From Sebastes aleutianus (taxonomy: Eukaryota > Chordata > Actinopteri > Perciformes > Sebastidae): 64,000 nucleotides of DNA. A program made the position numbers and the translations under genes. Where the stretch lies: assembly GCA_916700875.1 (NCBI GenBank), contig CAKAKS010000031.1, forward strand, positions 7,332,977 to 7,396,976, given 5' to 3'. This document shows, one piece after another, positions 14,501 to 25,096 of the stretch (its first letter is position 1; the number at the start of each line of letters is the position of its first letter). The notes beneath the pieces are model-generated. The model ran no database searches and had not been told where the DNA came from. It saw nothing but the letters and a program-made list of their open reading frames with translations.

Positions 14501-16780
14501 CTCTCACTCTCCTGTTTTCTAAAAGGAAAAAAAACATACAGTAATTGTAATTGTAAAAGCATTGTAAAAGTTATCGTACACTTGATTTAGAGACTTGTAA
14601 CTAACCTCTGAGGCACTGGCAGCCTGCCCTAACTTAATCAAACTAAAAATCCCTGCTTACCTGGATGTAGCAGCTGCAGCTTTGTCTCTCTGAGCGTGGA
14701 CTGATGGCTTGACTGATTTGGAGCTTTCCCCTTCCTCCTCCATCTGATCATCCTTCTGCCGCTCGTCTAAGGAAGCAACAGTTACAGCACACACAGTTAC
14801 ACACACCCTGGTGACAGAATGAACAGCTTGTCATGTTAGTAAACCTACCTAATACACGTTGACTCCTCTCAACAGCTGTTCGACGGGTCTGTTCAAAAAT
14901 GGCATCCAGGTCAAATGTGCGGGCCTTCTTACCTGGATGGATCAAAGACAGCTGATTAGAATAATAACTGAAAACCCATATTGTCAGTTTATCATATAGG
15001 AAATAAAATAAATCAGGTCAAAATATTGGTTTGTGCTGGACTGTACATACCAAACCCAGAGAATCCCATGACAGATGCAATGTCTCCGTCTCCGTCTCCG
15101 TCTCCATCACCACTCATCTTGCCCGACTCTGCAAAAGAGGCGAGCAAAATTGGTTTATCTTGTTTATCATGGATACTGTAATGCCAAATAACTTTTCACA
15201 TGAATAGGCAGGACGCAGCTCTCTGGGTTGTGTTGTTTTCTTTGTAAGTAAAGCAGCTTCAACTACAGGTAACCCTTTCAGTGACAACCTGAGAGGCCAT
15301 TTTTGCAACAAAAAAAAAAGGGGGAAATGACTCTAATGAAAGGGAAAATACTGAGTATCGAGTTGTGAAAGAAACACAACTCTATCTGTAAAACTTAAAA
15401 CTAAACTTTATCGCCAAATCAAAATCTGTGCGAAGATCATTGGCCAACCTGTGACACTCTCCTTTCAAGCAGCTCACAACAATAGCATGCTCAGACTGGC
15501 CAACAGCATCTCTTCTGATCCCTTCAATGTTTTAAATGGGGAATATCAACTTCTGCCCTCAAAGAGGCGATTCAGAGTCTCTACATTTAACCGCATCAGG
15601 CTAAAGAACGCTTTAGTCCATCAGTCCATCTTGTTGCTAAATAATAACTAATGTGCTGCTAAAGACATGTAAATCCAGAGGACAGATGGTCATTTTGTAA
15701 TGGGTTATGTATGAATAATTGTGATGTGTTTTGTTTTTTGTCTGATGGGTCTTACTTGTCTGTCTGTCTGTCTATGGTAACAGTATGTCTATTGGATGTG
15801 TACTTTTTCTCAAACTGAGCTGCCTATGGATGCAAAATGAATTTCAGTGCAAACTGACAATAAAGTTGTATCGTATCGTATCGTATCGTATATCAACATA
15901 AAAGGTCCTGCTAAGCCAGAAATTGCACAGCCCTGAACAAGAATATAAAGTGCACATGGTCATAAGGTTAAAAACAGCTTTTTCCCAACTGCCATGAACT
16001 CTGACGTCTCCTCTGTCTGAGGTGGACACGTGCAATGTAAATGTGCAATAACACGTTGGTCACTTTTGCAATGTAAATACTGTAAATCTACTGTTACGGA
16101 TATGTGCAATAACATGCTGATTACTCTGTGAAATAATGATATGATGCTGTGCAATAATTATATAATTATCTGACGGACACTTTGTGCAATAATCTCTTTT
16201 TGTATTGTATTATCTTTTCATTAGCACCTATGGGATTGTCGCAATCTACTTTCAGCCTTAACTTTGTGGCTGTTAACACATATTTGGCGACACAAACACA
16301 TCCACTGTTTACACTAATAACGTTAGAAAACGTTAAAATGTTAAAGCTTGGCTGTTTCCTTTCGGCTTGAATAAGAAGAATAGATTTAACGTGGGTAAGA
16401 GAGCCACTTCTTTCCTGTTTGAAGGAGCTCTTCAGGACCTTTAAACCTACGACTTGCTGCAGTTAAATTGCCCTTAAAAGTTGTGGAAACTGGAAACACC
16501 ATGACAACACCATGACAACACCATGACAACACCATGACAACACCATGACAACACCATTACAGAGAACATAAGCTAACAGAGAAGCTAGCAGAACCAGCAA
16601 CGATGCAGGTTTATCTTCACATACTGGCGTCAAGTAGCGAGCTGAGAAATGTCAAACAAACTGTAAACACAGCCCAATGTGTCCGCACACACATGTAAGT
16701 CGTGTAAGATGAATATATACAACTTAAAGACAGTGTGAGAGCAAAACGTTGCTACCTTCATCCACTTTGTTGGGATCCAT
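5533..16780 (-). CDS. wdr70: WD repeat-containing protein 70, 5' part of gene (nine coding exons)
   Basis: Coding exons on the minus strand: 16756-16780 (start codon at 16780), 15051-15128, 14849-14932, 14661-14766, 14311-14518, 12424-12483, 11720-11853, 10384-10537 and 5533-5609. All join in frame for about 308 residues; the gene then leaves the window. Diagnostic stretches are GFGKKARTFDLDAIFEQTRR (exons 2-3, about residue 34 on), the Ser/Asp/Glu-rich segment with LIGPPLPP (exon 5, about residues 98-167), and the first WD40 blades (VSALGLDPSGARLVTGGYDY and the KGDQYIVDM and GHTAMLNSG segments). These match vertebrate WDR70 as I know it. WDR70 is a nuclear WD40 protein linked in the literature to CRL4 and to H2B ubiquitination in DNA repair. 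A GA-rich Gly-Asp tract in exon 2 (GDGDGDGD) looks expanded. The large intron 8 is filled with transposon remnants. Confidence 0.93.
8000..8545. repeat. Probable dispersed MITE-like repeat
   Basis: The segment runs from 'aggctttaaaaaaatctagcctg' to 'cttcagctttaaat'. It contains a gene-like but non-coding motif run (ccaatcac, attggctg) that I associate with a widespread percomorph repeat. The ends are not precisely defined, and this call rests mainly on recognition. Confidence 0.35.
8743..9406. mobile_element. Non-autonomous hAT element
   Basis: The termini are TAGGGCTGCACAATTAAT and, inverted, ATTATCGTGCAGTCCTA. The flanks CCTTCTCA (8735-8742) and CCTGCTCA (9407-9414) form an 8-bp target duplication with one mismatch. 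No transposase frame. Confidence 0.7.
10140..10274 (+). mobile_element. LINE/SINE 3' tail
   Basis: The text 'gacgctatataaaaataaattgaattgaatt' is the typical 3' end of teleost L2-type LINEs and the SINEs that borrow their tails. Only the tail is present. Confidence 0.5.
10538..12423. other. wdr70 introns 6-7, nothing further seen
   Basis: Apart from exon 7 (11720-11853), this stretch holds intronic sequence with short CA/GT tracts near 10900 and 11580. I see no other feature. Confidence 0.5.
13020..14181. mobile_element. Non-autonomous DNA transposon with long terminal inverted repeats
   Basis: The left terminus (ACCTTTTCACC... GTAGGAAAAGCACAGGTG, 13020-13072) reappears inverted at the right end (CACCTGTGCTTTTCCTACTA... 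GTGAAAAGG, about 14128-14181). An internal hairpin is built on TTTCCTTGACCTC and its complement near 13165-13210. A 113-residue plus-strand open frame inside (13249-13590) shows no transposase features and is probably fortuitous. Family not identified. It lies in wdr70 intron 5. Confidence 0.55.
15430..16200 (+). mobile_element. Two non-LTR retrotransposon 3' ends
   Basis: A plus-strand frame at 15451-15651 has the usual C-terminus of CR1/L2-type reverse transcriptases (YQLLPSKRRFRV... RLKNALVHQS... LLNN). It is followed by a 3' UTR and a short (gtatc)n tail near 15868-15890. Immediately after, 15900-16200 carries a second 3' end with the remnant SFFPTAMNSDVSS-type text. Both are 5'-truncated, in wdr70 intron 1. 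Confidence 0.6.
16497..16558 (+). repeat. 11-bp tandem repeat (CACCATGACAA)n
   Basis: About five tandem copies of CACCATGACAA, some 200 bp inside wdr70 intron 1 from the start exon. Confidence 0.9.
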
Positions 16781-16810
16781 GTTTTCAAATACAGAGATTA
16801 CCTTCGACCT

Positions 16811-16818
16811 CCGGAAGT
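16811..16818 (+). promoter_or_regulatory. ETS-type site in the wdr70 promoter
   Basis: CCGGAAGT lies 31 bp upstream of the wdr70 start codon. It matches the ETS consensus common at housekeeping transcription starts. Functional use is inferred from position only. Confidence 0.4.
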
Positions 16819-16948
16819 ACTCCTCTTCTTCTTCTTCTTCTTCTTCGTTGGAGTTTTATGGTGGTTTATGGAGCATTACCGCCACCAGCTGGTCTGGAGT
16901 GTGGATCAACTTTCTAACTACTCACTAGTATTACTACTAAAGAACATG

Positions 16949-16950
16949 AA

Positions 16951-17030
<80 letters not shown>
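16949..17030 (+). repeat. (AAT)n microsatellite
   Basis: About 80 bp of nearly perfect ATA/AAT trinucleotides 170 bp upstream of the wdr70 start codon. Confidence 0.9.
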
Positions 17031-17031
<1 letters not shown>

Positions 17032-17049
17032 TAAATAAATTAAAAATAA

Positions 17050-17720
17050 TAAAATATTCAAGATTCAAGATTCAAGATATTTATTGTCACGCCGGTTATA
17101 CAAGTACAATCGTGTGAAATGCTTTTTGCTGGGAATTAAAAATTAAATAAGTTATATTACAATTATAAAAGGAAATACTTTGTACAAGGCATATTAAGAA
17201 CATATACATATCTGGAAATTTGAATATACATATATAAGAAATACTTTGCACAAGGCATATTAAGAACATATACAGGCATATTAATAACATATACATTAAG
17301 AACATATACAGTATATACACTATAATGTATATGATTAAGGTACTTTTTGTGTGAGAAGTTGTCGAATGAATTATCTATTTAAAAGTCTGATGGCCGGGGG
17401 GAAAAAACTGTTCCTCAGTCTGCTGTTGAGAGTCCTGGGGGTCCTGTATCTTCTACCAGAGGGCAGGAGGGAGAACAGGCTGTTGTGGGGGTGTGTGTTG
17501 TCCTTAATGACCCTCAGGGACTTCCTGAGCTCCTGCAGGCTGGGCAGCTCGCACCCGGTGATGTGTTGGACCGAGTGCACCACCCTTCCCAGCGCCTTAC
17601 GGCCCACGTTGGTGCAGTTGCCATACCAGGTGGTGAAGCAGCCTGTCAGGAGGCTCTCTATGGTGCCCCGGTAGACGTACCTGAGGATTTGTGGTTTCAG
17701 TCTAAAAGTCCTTAAGCGCC
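17050..17720 (-). mobile_element. CR1/L2-like LINE 3' fragment
   Basis: The minus-strand frame 17371-17856 ends with the reverse transcriptase C-terminus (LPSGRRYRTPRTLNSRLRNS... FFPPAIRLLNR). On the plus strand the element begins with tandem 'attcaag' and 'atatttattgtcacgccggt', the inverted 3' UTR. The tandem gene duplication breaks inside this element at about 17517. The stretch from 17517 is repeated at 26190-26430. Confidence 0.7.
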
Positions 17721-17729
17721 TCATATATA

Positions 17730-18720
17730 TGTATATATACACAAATAGAGTCATATTCTCTCTATCAAATTCGTTCTCCTGAGATATTGGATCAAAAAAT
17801 AAATAACACTTTTCCCCAGAACTTCTTTGTAAGAGATCACTTAGATCATTGCCCAACTGAATTTCTTCAAGATTGCAACCAGTTCCCTTCTCTCAGCCTC
17901 ATATTTAGGAGAGCATAACGTTTTCTAAAGTTTTTCCTGATTACAAAATGTACCTTACTCTATTATGTTTTCCTATTTTAAATGATGTACTGTTTAATCC
18001 AGTATGCCCAAAACATAACCTAGATATTACTGTTTCCTCTCTCTGGGTTCTCCTTGTGCTTCTCATCATATCTACTTTTCTTTGAATTATGTATAACCAC
18101 CTTCCTGTTCTCTTTTCTACCGCGCTGCTTTTGCCACCTTTCTTTCAGTTTATGCTTAATCCTGGTCTTCATTTCCGTTTTACTGAAGGGTACTGTGATG
18201 TCAATCTGATTTGTTTTTCTGGCTTCCTTTGCACACTTGTCAACTGTTTAATTTCCTTCCTATCTATACAAAGGTCATATCTAATCCCATCATTTGAATT
18301 CTATATAGTGTTTGCTGTATCTCCATTAAAACATCTGCTCTGCACTTCAAGCTAATCAACGACGAACTGGAATCTGAGCATGTTACTGATCCCAACAGTC
18401 TCACATATTCAACCCATTGTAATGCCAACAAAATGCCATCATCTCCCCAGTATACACCGATAATCCATCAGTGATTCGTTTGCAGACTTCAATGTTGAAA
18501 TCTGGGCCTATGAATGAAATATTGATTTTGTGTGTTTGAAATATCAGTATAGATTTGGACATAGCTATAATAGTTGTTTTCTATATAGGTCTTTATTACT
18601 TGTGGTTGTAGAATAAACTGCTTATCTTTGTTCTTTTTGCCCCAAGCAATGTGAGATCTACCATAGGGACAAGAAGCCTCCATGATTAAATTAATGAGAG
18701 TGGGGAATGTTATCATAAAC
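17730..18720 (-). mobile_element. Degenerate LINE (I/Jockey-like C-terminal part)
   Basis: This corresponds to 26440-27430 in the second duplication unit, where a minus-strand frame (26531-26767) is better preserved. That frame contains RLRFGHTGLN and a C-x2-C...H...C zinc-finger-like tail (CTFCNQEETLEHVMLYCP), as found after the RT/RNase H part of I/Jockey-group LINEs. Here the frame is broken. Confidence 0.55.
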
Positions 18721-18779
18721 CACTAAACACTGAACCATTTATATAAAATAAAATAAAAAATAAAAAGATTGACAAGCTA

Positions 18780-19743
18780 TTTAAAAAACATAAGCAGAAG
18801 ATAAAACATTTTAGTAAGTCTCTATTTTTGGATTATTTTTTTTGCTTTTATTTTAAGTGTGTGAGAGACACGAAATGCAGCGGAGAAAGAGGGATGACAC
18901 ACTGCAAAGGTCACCCCTTTTTGTAAGATTTAATAAAATAGGAGTGATAACAAAGAAACAAAATAAGTCTTAAGATTCTTGATGGAGATACAGGTGTATA
19001 TAAGGAATATACAGCAAAACATAACATAACTTAATAATAATAAATAGCAGAGCAGGAAAAAAGGACAAAAGAAGTTCTGCAACACAATAATGTCTATTTT
19101 TCAAACATTTGTCAAATTTTTGCTTTCTTTTTGTTAAATATTATATAATTTCACCTCATAAAGCCTCTAAAGATTTAAAGAGACACTTTAGCTACAGTAT
19201 ATGTAAATGGATGTAAGTGAAAATCTCATCTTAGAACTGTTATAAACCTCATGATTTAAATCACAAACCTATTTTTCATTATTTTAAAGTTAGAGTCGAA
19301 GGATCTTTATTGTTACCGAGCTTCACTAAACTGATCATAGATCAGATTAGGTTGACTCTATAACTTCAAAAACAGTTCTGCTTTGAAATCTGGTTTGAAT
19401 AACTAAAGACAGTCTGTTGAAAAAAATCTAACTGCTGTAAAGAATAAAAAAAAACAATTACACCTCAAATATGCTAAAAGACCTAAAAGATTTGTTGCAC
19501 TTGATCTACAAAAAAACATATTTACATATAACATTTGTTTTCTTTGTTTTATTTGCTGTATATTGAAATACCACAAAACATAGTCAGCATACGACATTCT
19601 CTGTATTTAGACCCTCGATTCGGATGAGGAAAATCTCCCACCATTGAGTCTTCCAGCCAGGCAAAGTAGTCGGGCTCAGTTGTTTGACTTTCAACTGCTT
19701 CAGAGATGGGCAGCTGAGTCTGTGGCGTGGGGACAGGAATCAT
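18780..19743. other. 3' flank of TCF/LEF-like copy 1
   Basis: AT-rich sequence downstream of the copy 1 gene and its broken exon duplicate. Apart from the polyadenylation signal near 19548 and the frame-shifted remains of the broken exon (19549-19743), I see nothing coding here. Confidence 0.5.
19548..19553 (-). terminator. Candidate polyadenylation signal, TCF/LEF-like copy 1
   Basis: AATAAA on the minus strand, about 700 bp beyond the stop codon at 20251. If it is used, the broken downstream exon copy would form part of the 3' UTR. Confidence 0.35.
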
Positions 19744-20233
19744 CTAAAGCAGCTCGAACATTCGCCAGCGTTGATAAATCTCTGTCCCCAGCCATGGCGT
19801 TGGACTCCATTGAGGCTCCATAACGTTTGACTGTGTGTGAGAAGCCACTGTCACATCTGTCGTTGAGGTGGAGGGCCGCATCACGTTTGACTGTGTGTGA
19901 GAAGCCACTGTCACACTTATATAACCTAGCTTCACACACATCGTCTTCGCTTGCGATGTGACCTCACCAGATGTCGATGCAGATGCTGCGAGACAAACAA
20001 ACAAAACCACTGATCAATCCACTAAGACTTTTAAAAACATGGTAAAAGATACTGCTTCTTATTCTATGTATTTTGACAATCTGCAATATATCATAGTCCA
20101 ATATGATCCTATGTGTTCACATATCATCGAGTTTTTATCCCATTTTACTTGAATCTGATCCACAGAAATACTGTCTTACCTTCAGTCATTTTGAGGCCTT
20201 GCTCCTGTCCCTCTCCCTCTTCCCCTTTTGCCC
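19744..20233 (-). pseudogene. Broken duplicate of the last two exons of TCF/LEF-like copy 1
   Basis: 20180-20233 resembles coding exon 6 of the gene (the ERSKASKMTEG exon). A lost base (TCCAAA to TCAAAA) puts a stop in frame, and the exon is 5 bp longer than the original. 19744-19985 resembles the last exon: same acceptor context and ASASTSGEVT start, but only two repeat-like units (HTQSNVM) instead of eleven. A frameshift then ends the frame early; the continuation (AGDRDLSTL, TPQTQLPISEAVESQTTEPDYFAWLED) lies in two other frames. The intron between them matches intron 6 of the intact gene. It is a partial internal duplication that has decayed, or it serves as 3' UTR or an alternative terminal exon. 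Confidence 0.75.
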
Positions 20234-20250
20234 CTTCACAAAAACAAGAC

Positions 20251-23200
20251 TCAGCCACTTAGCAGCTCAAGCAGCTCTGCCATAGGTGGATATTCAATCC
20301 CGGCCAAGAGTTTGGACACCGTAGTTTGGTTGTCATCCAGTGCAAGGGGGGAGTACATCGATGCAGAATCGGTGCAGAGTGATGCTGAGTGATGCTGAGT
20401 CTGTGGCGTGGGGGGAGGAGACTCAAGCATATCTATAAAAGACACCGTGTTTGAGTCATCCAGCCAGGTAAGGTAGTCTGGCTCAGTTGTTTGACTTTCA
20501 ACTGCTTCAGAGATGGGCGGCAGAGTCTGTGGCGTGGGGGGAGGAGACATCTCAAGCAGCTTGAGCATCTCCACCGTTGATAAACCTTTGTCCCCAGCCA
20601 TGAAGTTGGACTCCATTGAGGTGGAGGGCTCCATCACGTTTGACTGTGCGTGATGAGTCACTGTCACACTTGTCGTTGAGGTAGAGGGCTGCATCACGTT
20701 TGACTGTGCGTGATGAGTCACTGTCGTTGAGGTAGAGGGCTGCATCACGTTTGACTGTGCGTGATGAGTCACGCTCACACCTGTCGTTGAGGTAGAGGGC
20801 TGCATCACGTTTGACTGTGCGTGATGAGTCACTGTCGTTGAGGTGGAGGGCTGCATCACGTTTGACTGTGCGTGATGAGTCACTGTCACACTTGTCTTTG
20901 AGGTGGAGGGCTGCATCACGTTTGACTGTGCGTGATGAGTCTCTCTCACACCTGACGTTGAGGTGGAGGGCTGCATCACGTTTGACTGTGCGTGATGAGT
21001 CTCTCTCACACCTGTCGTTAAGGTAGAGGGCTTTATCATGTTTGACTGTGCGTCATGAGTCACTGTCACGTCTTTCATCGAGGTGGAGGGCTGCATCACG
21101 TTTGACTGTGCGTGATGAGTCACGCTCACACCTGTCGTTGAGGTAGAGGGCTGCATCATTTTAGACCGTGCGTGATGAGACACTGTCACGTCTGTCATCG
21201 AGGTGGAGGGCTGCATCACGTTTGACTGTGCGTGATGAGTCTCTCTCACACCTGTGTATCCTGGGGTAACACACATCCTCTTCACTTCCTGTGTGACCTC
21301 TCCAGATGTTGATGCAGATGCTGCGATAAACACAAAGAAAACCACTGATCAATCCACTAAGACTTTTAAAAACATGGTAAAAGATACTGCTTCTTATTCT
21401 AGGTATTTTGACAATCTGCAATATAACATAGTCCAATATGATCCTGTGTGGTCACATGTCATCGAATTTTCATCCCATTTCACTTGAATCTGATCCACAG
21501 AAATACTGTCTTACCTTCAGTCATTTTGGAGGCCTTGCTCCTTTCCCTCTTCCTCTTTTGGCCCTACACGAAAACAAAAACAATTTAGGCTTTCCATCTG
21601 ACATGAGCTGATAAAAACAAAGACTCTTTTCAGTGACTTTGTTTCATAATTCTTTGTCAGCAGAGTGTACATACGTAATTGTTACTGGATGACCAGTCCG
21701 GGTGCTGCAGGGCGTGGAGCCGTCTTTCTCGGTCTGCCACTTGGAAGTATTTCGCCTGCTCCTCATTGGACAGCGACTTCCACTGTGGAAAGATGACAAC
21801 ACACTGTCAGCACACTACTACAGGTATAAACATTATCTGTAACCGCTTATCCCATCCATTGCACACAGATCCACATTAATAACAGCAGGCTCCCACAAAG
21901 TCCCACAGCGCATTTCAATAAAGAACAAGCATGTCTGCAGAATCTTTTACCAGATATGATATGATGTTGTGCACTTACTTTATCTCCAAGGATCTTGTTA
22001 ACCCCTGCAGTCCCAGTGAGTTTCATTACGGCCGCATAAATTGGCCTCTGCTCCTTCATGTAAAGCATGAAGGCATTTGGCGGCTTTTTCACGTATGACC
22101 GACCATCATGCCCGTCTTCACGCTTTCTCTTACTGTGGGGATACAGAAAAAAACAGAAGAATTTTACAGCAAGACAGTAAAGTAAGCAGAATAATACAAG
22201 ACATGGGTGAATGCATCCTTGTCTGTGCAGTGTTGTACATTAAAACCCATTAAAAAAAAAAACTCTTTATAATAATATTCATGCTGGCAAAGTACATTTT
22301 GACTAAAACTGGCCAGAGCTCACTTACTTTGATGTGAAGGTGCTCGGTGATGGAGGCCGAGGTGGAGCAGCAGAGGTAGAAGTGGTGGGAAAATTGACTG
22401 GAAACCCATAAATCACCTCTCCATTCCTGCACAGATAAGGAGACACAGAGATACTTTAGATAAGAGAAAGAACGTGTTTGAAGATAAAAACAGAAGCTCA
22501 ATACCTGTGTAAACTTGTGTGTGTTTGTTTGACTTCATATGTGTGTTACTTACAGCACTCCAAGAGGACGCATGCGCTGGTTCAGTGGAGGAGCAGCGTA
22601 GGGGGTGGCTGCTGCACTCGGGACGTATGGCCTGTATGGCAGGTTCTGTGAAGAGAGAGGGAAGGTCAGCCAGCCATCAAACACACACTCAAAAATAAAT
22701 ACAGACACCAACACTCATCTCAGCGTGTATGCAAACACACTATAGTAAAATCAATCAAGTAGAATTCTGTTAAACAATCATTTCCTCATGAAAAAAACGA
22801 GGGGAGATATTCTCTTATTCCAGCACTATAAAAAATAATATATAATAATATGCCCAGCCCAAACAGACTTACAGGACACCGTTATTTAGAAAAAGAGACC
22901 AGAAACCAGAGTAGCAACATAAATTACAAATAATACTAAACAAATAAACTATTCTGACGTTTCTTCCAAACTTTAGAAACAAAGGTAGCTAATTTATAAG
23001 CTATATACTTTGATACTGGGGCTGCAACTATTGATTATTTTCATTACTGAGTAATCTGTTGAGTATTTTCTCGACTATCGTTGTAAATGTAAAATTTAAA
23101 AATGTAAATTTTCATAAAATTAGTCCAAAAAAAAGCCCATCACAATTTTCAAAAGCCCAAGTTGACATCTTCAAATTCCCTTTTTGGTCTGACCAACAGT

Positions 23201-23798
23201 CCAAGATCCAAACACATCGACTAATTGATTAATCGGTTAATCCTTTCCGTTCTGACTGATATGTGTCTTTTTTGATGCAGATAAAACTCTTATGATACCT
23301 ATCCCTAACTTAAACTTAGTATCTTACCTGTCCCTGGCTATAAGCGCCTGCCTGCATGTACAGAGGACCTGGCTGCATGGCATACTGAGGTCCTTGGTAC
23401 GGGATGGGAGCAGCATGTCCAATGCTCATTGGAGCTGCTCCCAGGGCGGTGCACCCACCATATCCTCCTCTCAGATTTTGATTCATCTGAGGGTGGACAT
23501 AGCATTGTTGTCCCTGATTGTAAGCACCTGCCGTACTGTACAGGGTACTTGGAGGCTCAACGCTGTGCGGAGCTGCTCCCAGGGGGGTGCACCCACCATA
23601 TCCATATCCACTCAGATTTTGATCAATCTGAGGGCGGATGTTGAGGTCAGGAACGACAACAGGAGGTGGAGGCGGATTTGACGGGTTGAGCGGGCCCATC
23701 ACATCGTGAAACACATTTTGGAGAGTGGAAAGCAGGTCGATGTCGTCCAGCTCTTCCAGGAAGTGCATCACATCTACACACGTGTCGGTGTCAGACAT
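20251..23798 (-). CDS. TCF/LEF-like HMG-box protein with tandem-repeat C-terminus, copy 1
   Basis: Coding exons: 23328-23798, 22554-22645, 22328-22426, 21979-22132, 21675-21782, 21515-21563 and 20251-21320. All have GT-AG junctions, phases agree, total 2043 bp, 680 residues. The acidic/hydrophobic N-terminus (VDVMHFLEELDDIDLLSTL) is followed by a Pro/Gly/Tyr/Gln-rich region with two YGGCT-LGAAP blocks. Next come a basic motif KRKRE (222-226), an HMG box (about 236-310) and a second basic run QKRKRERSK. KKPPNAFMLYMKEQR, EEQAKYF and HPDWSSSNNYG are hallmarks of the TCF/LEF subclass, not SOX. Residues about 337-550 are 11 repeats of THHAQSNVMQPSTS type. The tail has acidic-aromatic segments (TEPDYLTWLDD). 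I see no beta-catenin-binding motif and no C-clamp. It probably acts as a sequence-specific nuclear DNA-binding protein; its targets and expression are unknown. Start chosen as the first ATG after a plausible acceptor near 23850. Confidence 0.85.
20610..21255 (-). repeat. Coding minisatellite, 60-bp unit, in TCF/LEF-like copy 1
   Basis: Eleven consecutive units, nine of about 60 bp (20 residues) or nearly so and two of 51 bp (17 residues, ending STSTTV). All lie inside the last exon and keep frame. The core is HHAQSNVMQPSTS; variation is concentrated in the linker (TTGVSV, SGVRE, KTSVTV, MTDVTV). Length changes are multiples of three bases. Confidence 0.95.
23012..23255. mobile_element. Small hAT-derived repeat in the TCF/LEF-like gene, copy 1
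   Basis: Begins GGGGCTGCAACTATTGATTATTTTC and ends with 'cgactaattgattaatcggtta', a frequent teleost hAT-type terminus. It sits in the first coding intron. The same insertion is at 31563-31800, so it predates the duplication. Confidence 0.5.
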
Positions 23799-24764
23799 CT
23801 TGTGTCCGGCCTCCTTACAGTTTCAACTCCAGAAGAATGACAGACTCTATCTGAAAGTTACTGGTATCCTGTGACACACATTGATAAAAAGATGATATTT
23901 AGACATTTATAGGGAGTAAAATAAAGGTTTAAGGGCACCAGGTGCAAACTAGATTCTTGGTTAGAGTCAAGATGAGAGGGAGCAGCATTTATTTACAGTA
24001 AATGTCTCCTATTAGCTGACTGAGAGTTATAGTATAATACTACTATGACTAATAATAATAATAATACCTAATAATAATAGCTGAATTAGAAATATAAACA
24101 CACACCTACAAAATAAGAGTCTATTACTAAGAGAAGCATGTCTGCTATTTTCTACTTCTACTTTACCACATGGCAAAGGAAATTACAGTACATTTTACTT
24201 CACTACATTTATTTCACAGCTATGCAGATAAATATTTTAGGCAGCTTATTTAACACATGATGCATTTTTAAAGATTGAACTACCAAACAATATACAAAGT
24301 TGATAATTGGTTTCACCTGGACAGCATGAAACATTTGAATACAGCTTACATGTTGATGAATCAGTATTAATAATCCAATAATATAATATATAATATAATA
24401 TAAAACTTTGAAAGGTGCCAATCTGCATGATAACTACTTTCAATTTTGAGCAAATTTGCTTTTGTTAAGTAAAATGCAACATTCACTTGCAGTATTTTTT
24501 TACATTTTAGTATTGCTATTTCTACTTAACTAACAGTTAAACCAATAAACCAGTATCCAAAAAAGTTTCTCAACTTTCTTCAACAATTCTTGGAGTTGAA
24601 AAATACTGATGGATTGACAACTAACAGACCATATAGGAACAATATGTTTAAGTAATGCTATAGCTGTCAGTTTAGAGAGCCAAGTGCATCTCAGTCAGAT
24701 TCATGAGAGGTTTTACTGTCACACATTGAAATTGAGCTAAAAAAAAAAGCTAGAGCTGTTTACC

Positions 24765-25050
24765 TACCTGATGCGTTTAATGACTGCTTGCTATATCTGT
24801 GATTTTCGAAATTGTTCAGAAATATCTTCACTTCTACTCGAGATAATGAGATGTTCACACAATGAAAACTACAGACGATATGAGGTTTCTCACTCAAAAT
24901 TGCACTTATGAAGACTTTACGCGTTCTGTATAGAACGCCACAGAACGTTCTGATTGACCATAGAATAGAACGGTACATTATGACGTGCACCCTTAATTCG
25001 CAAATTCTGTTACCTGGGCAACAGATGCACATTCCGGGCATTACCTGATC
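24765..25050 (-). promoter_or_regulatory. Candidate 5' non-coding exon and promoter, TCF/LEF-like copy 1
   Basis: On the minus strand, CGCATCAG followed by GTAGGTAAAC (about 24760-24780) is a good splice donor. The first coding exon has an acceptor (ACTTTCAG) about 50 bp before its ATG. A leader exon just upstream of 24770 is therefore likely. A TGACGTGCACC motif (minus strand GGTGCACGTCA) and a GAACGTTCTG-like palindrome lie near 24940-24985. No transcript evidence was available. Confidence 0.35.
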
Positions 25051-25096
25051 TTCAGCATCATGTCAATGATGTCACCTCTTCATCCATAACCAGTTC

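Noticed and set aside
16497..17030. CRISPR-like or regulatory repeat array
   Set aside because: The 11-bp and AAT repeats have no spacers; they are ordinary eukaryotic tandem repeats.
17096..17320. Hydrophobic 74-residue minus-strand frame
   Set aside because: Produced by 'catatacata'-type AT-rich tandem text in a LINE 3' UTR, not a membrane protein gene.
20811..21026. Plus-strand frame MTVRDESLSLRWRAASRL repeated across the minisatellite
   Set aside because: It is the antisense reading of the coding minisatellite. It stays open only because the repeat unit is a multiple of three, and it has no splice or start support.
23292..23681. 129-residue plus-strand frame opposite the first HMG-gene exon
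   Set aside because: It is a shadow of the minus-strand coding exon, repeated identically at 31840 for the same reason.
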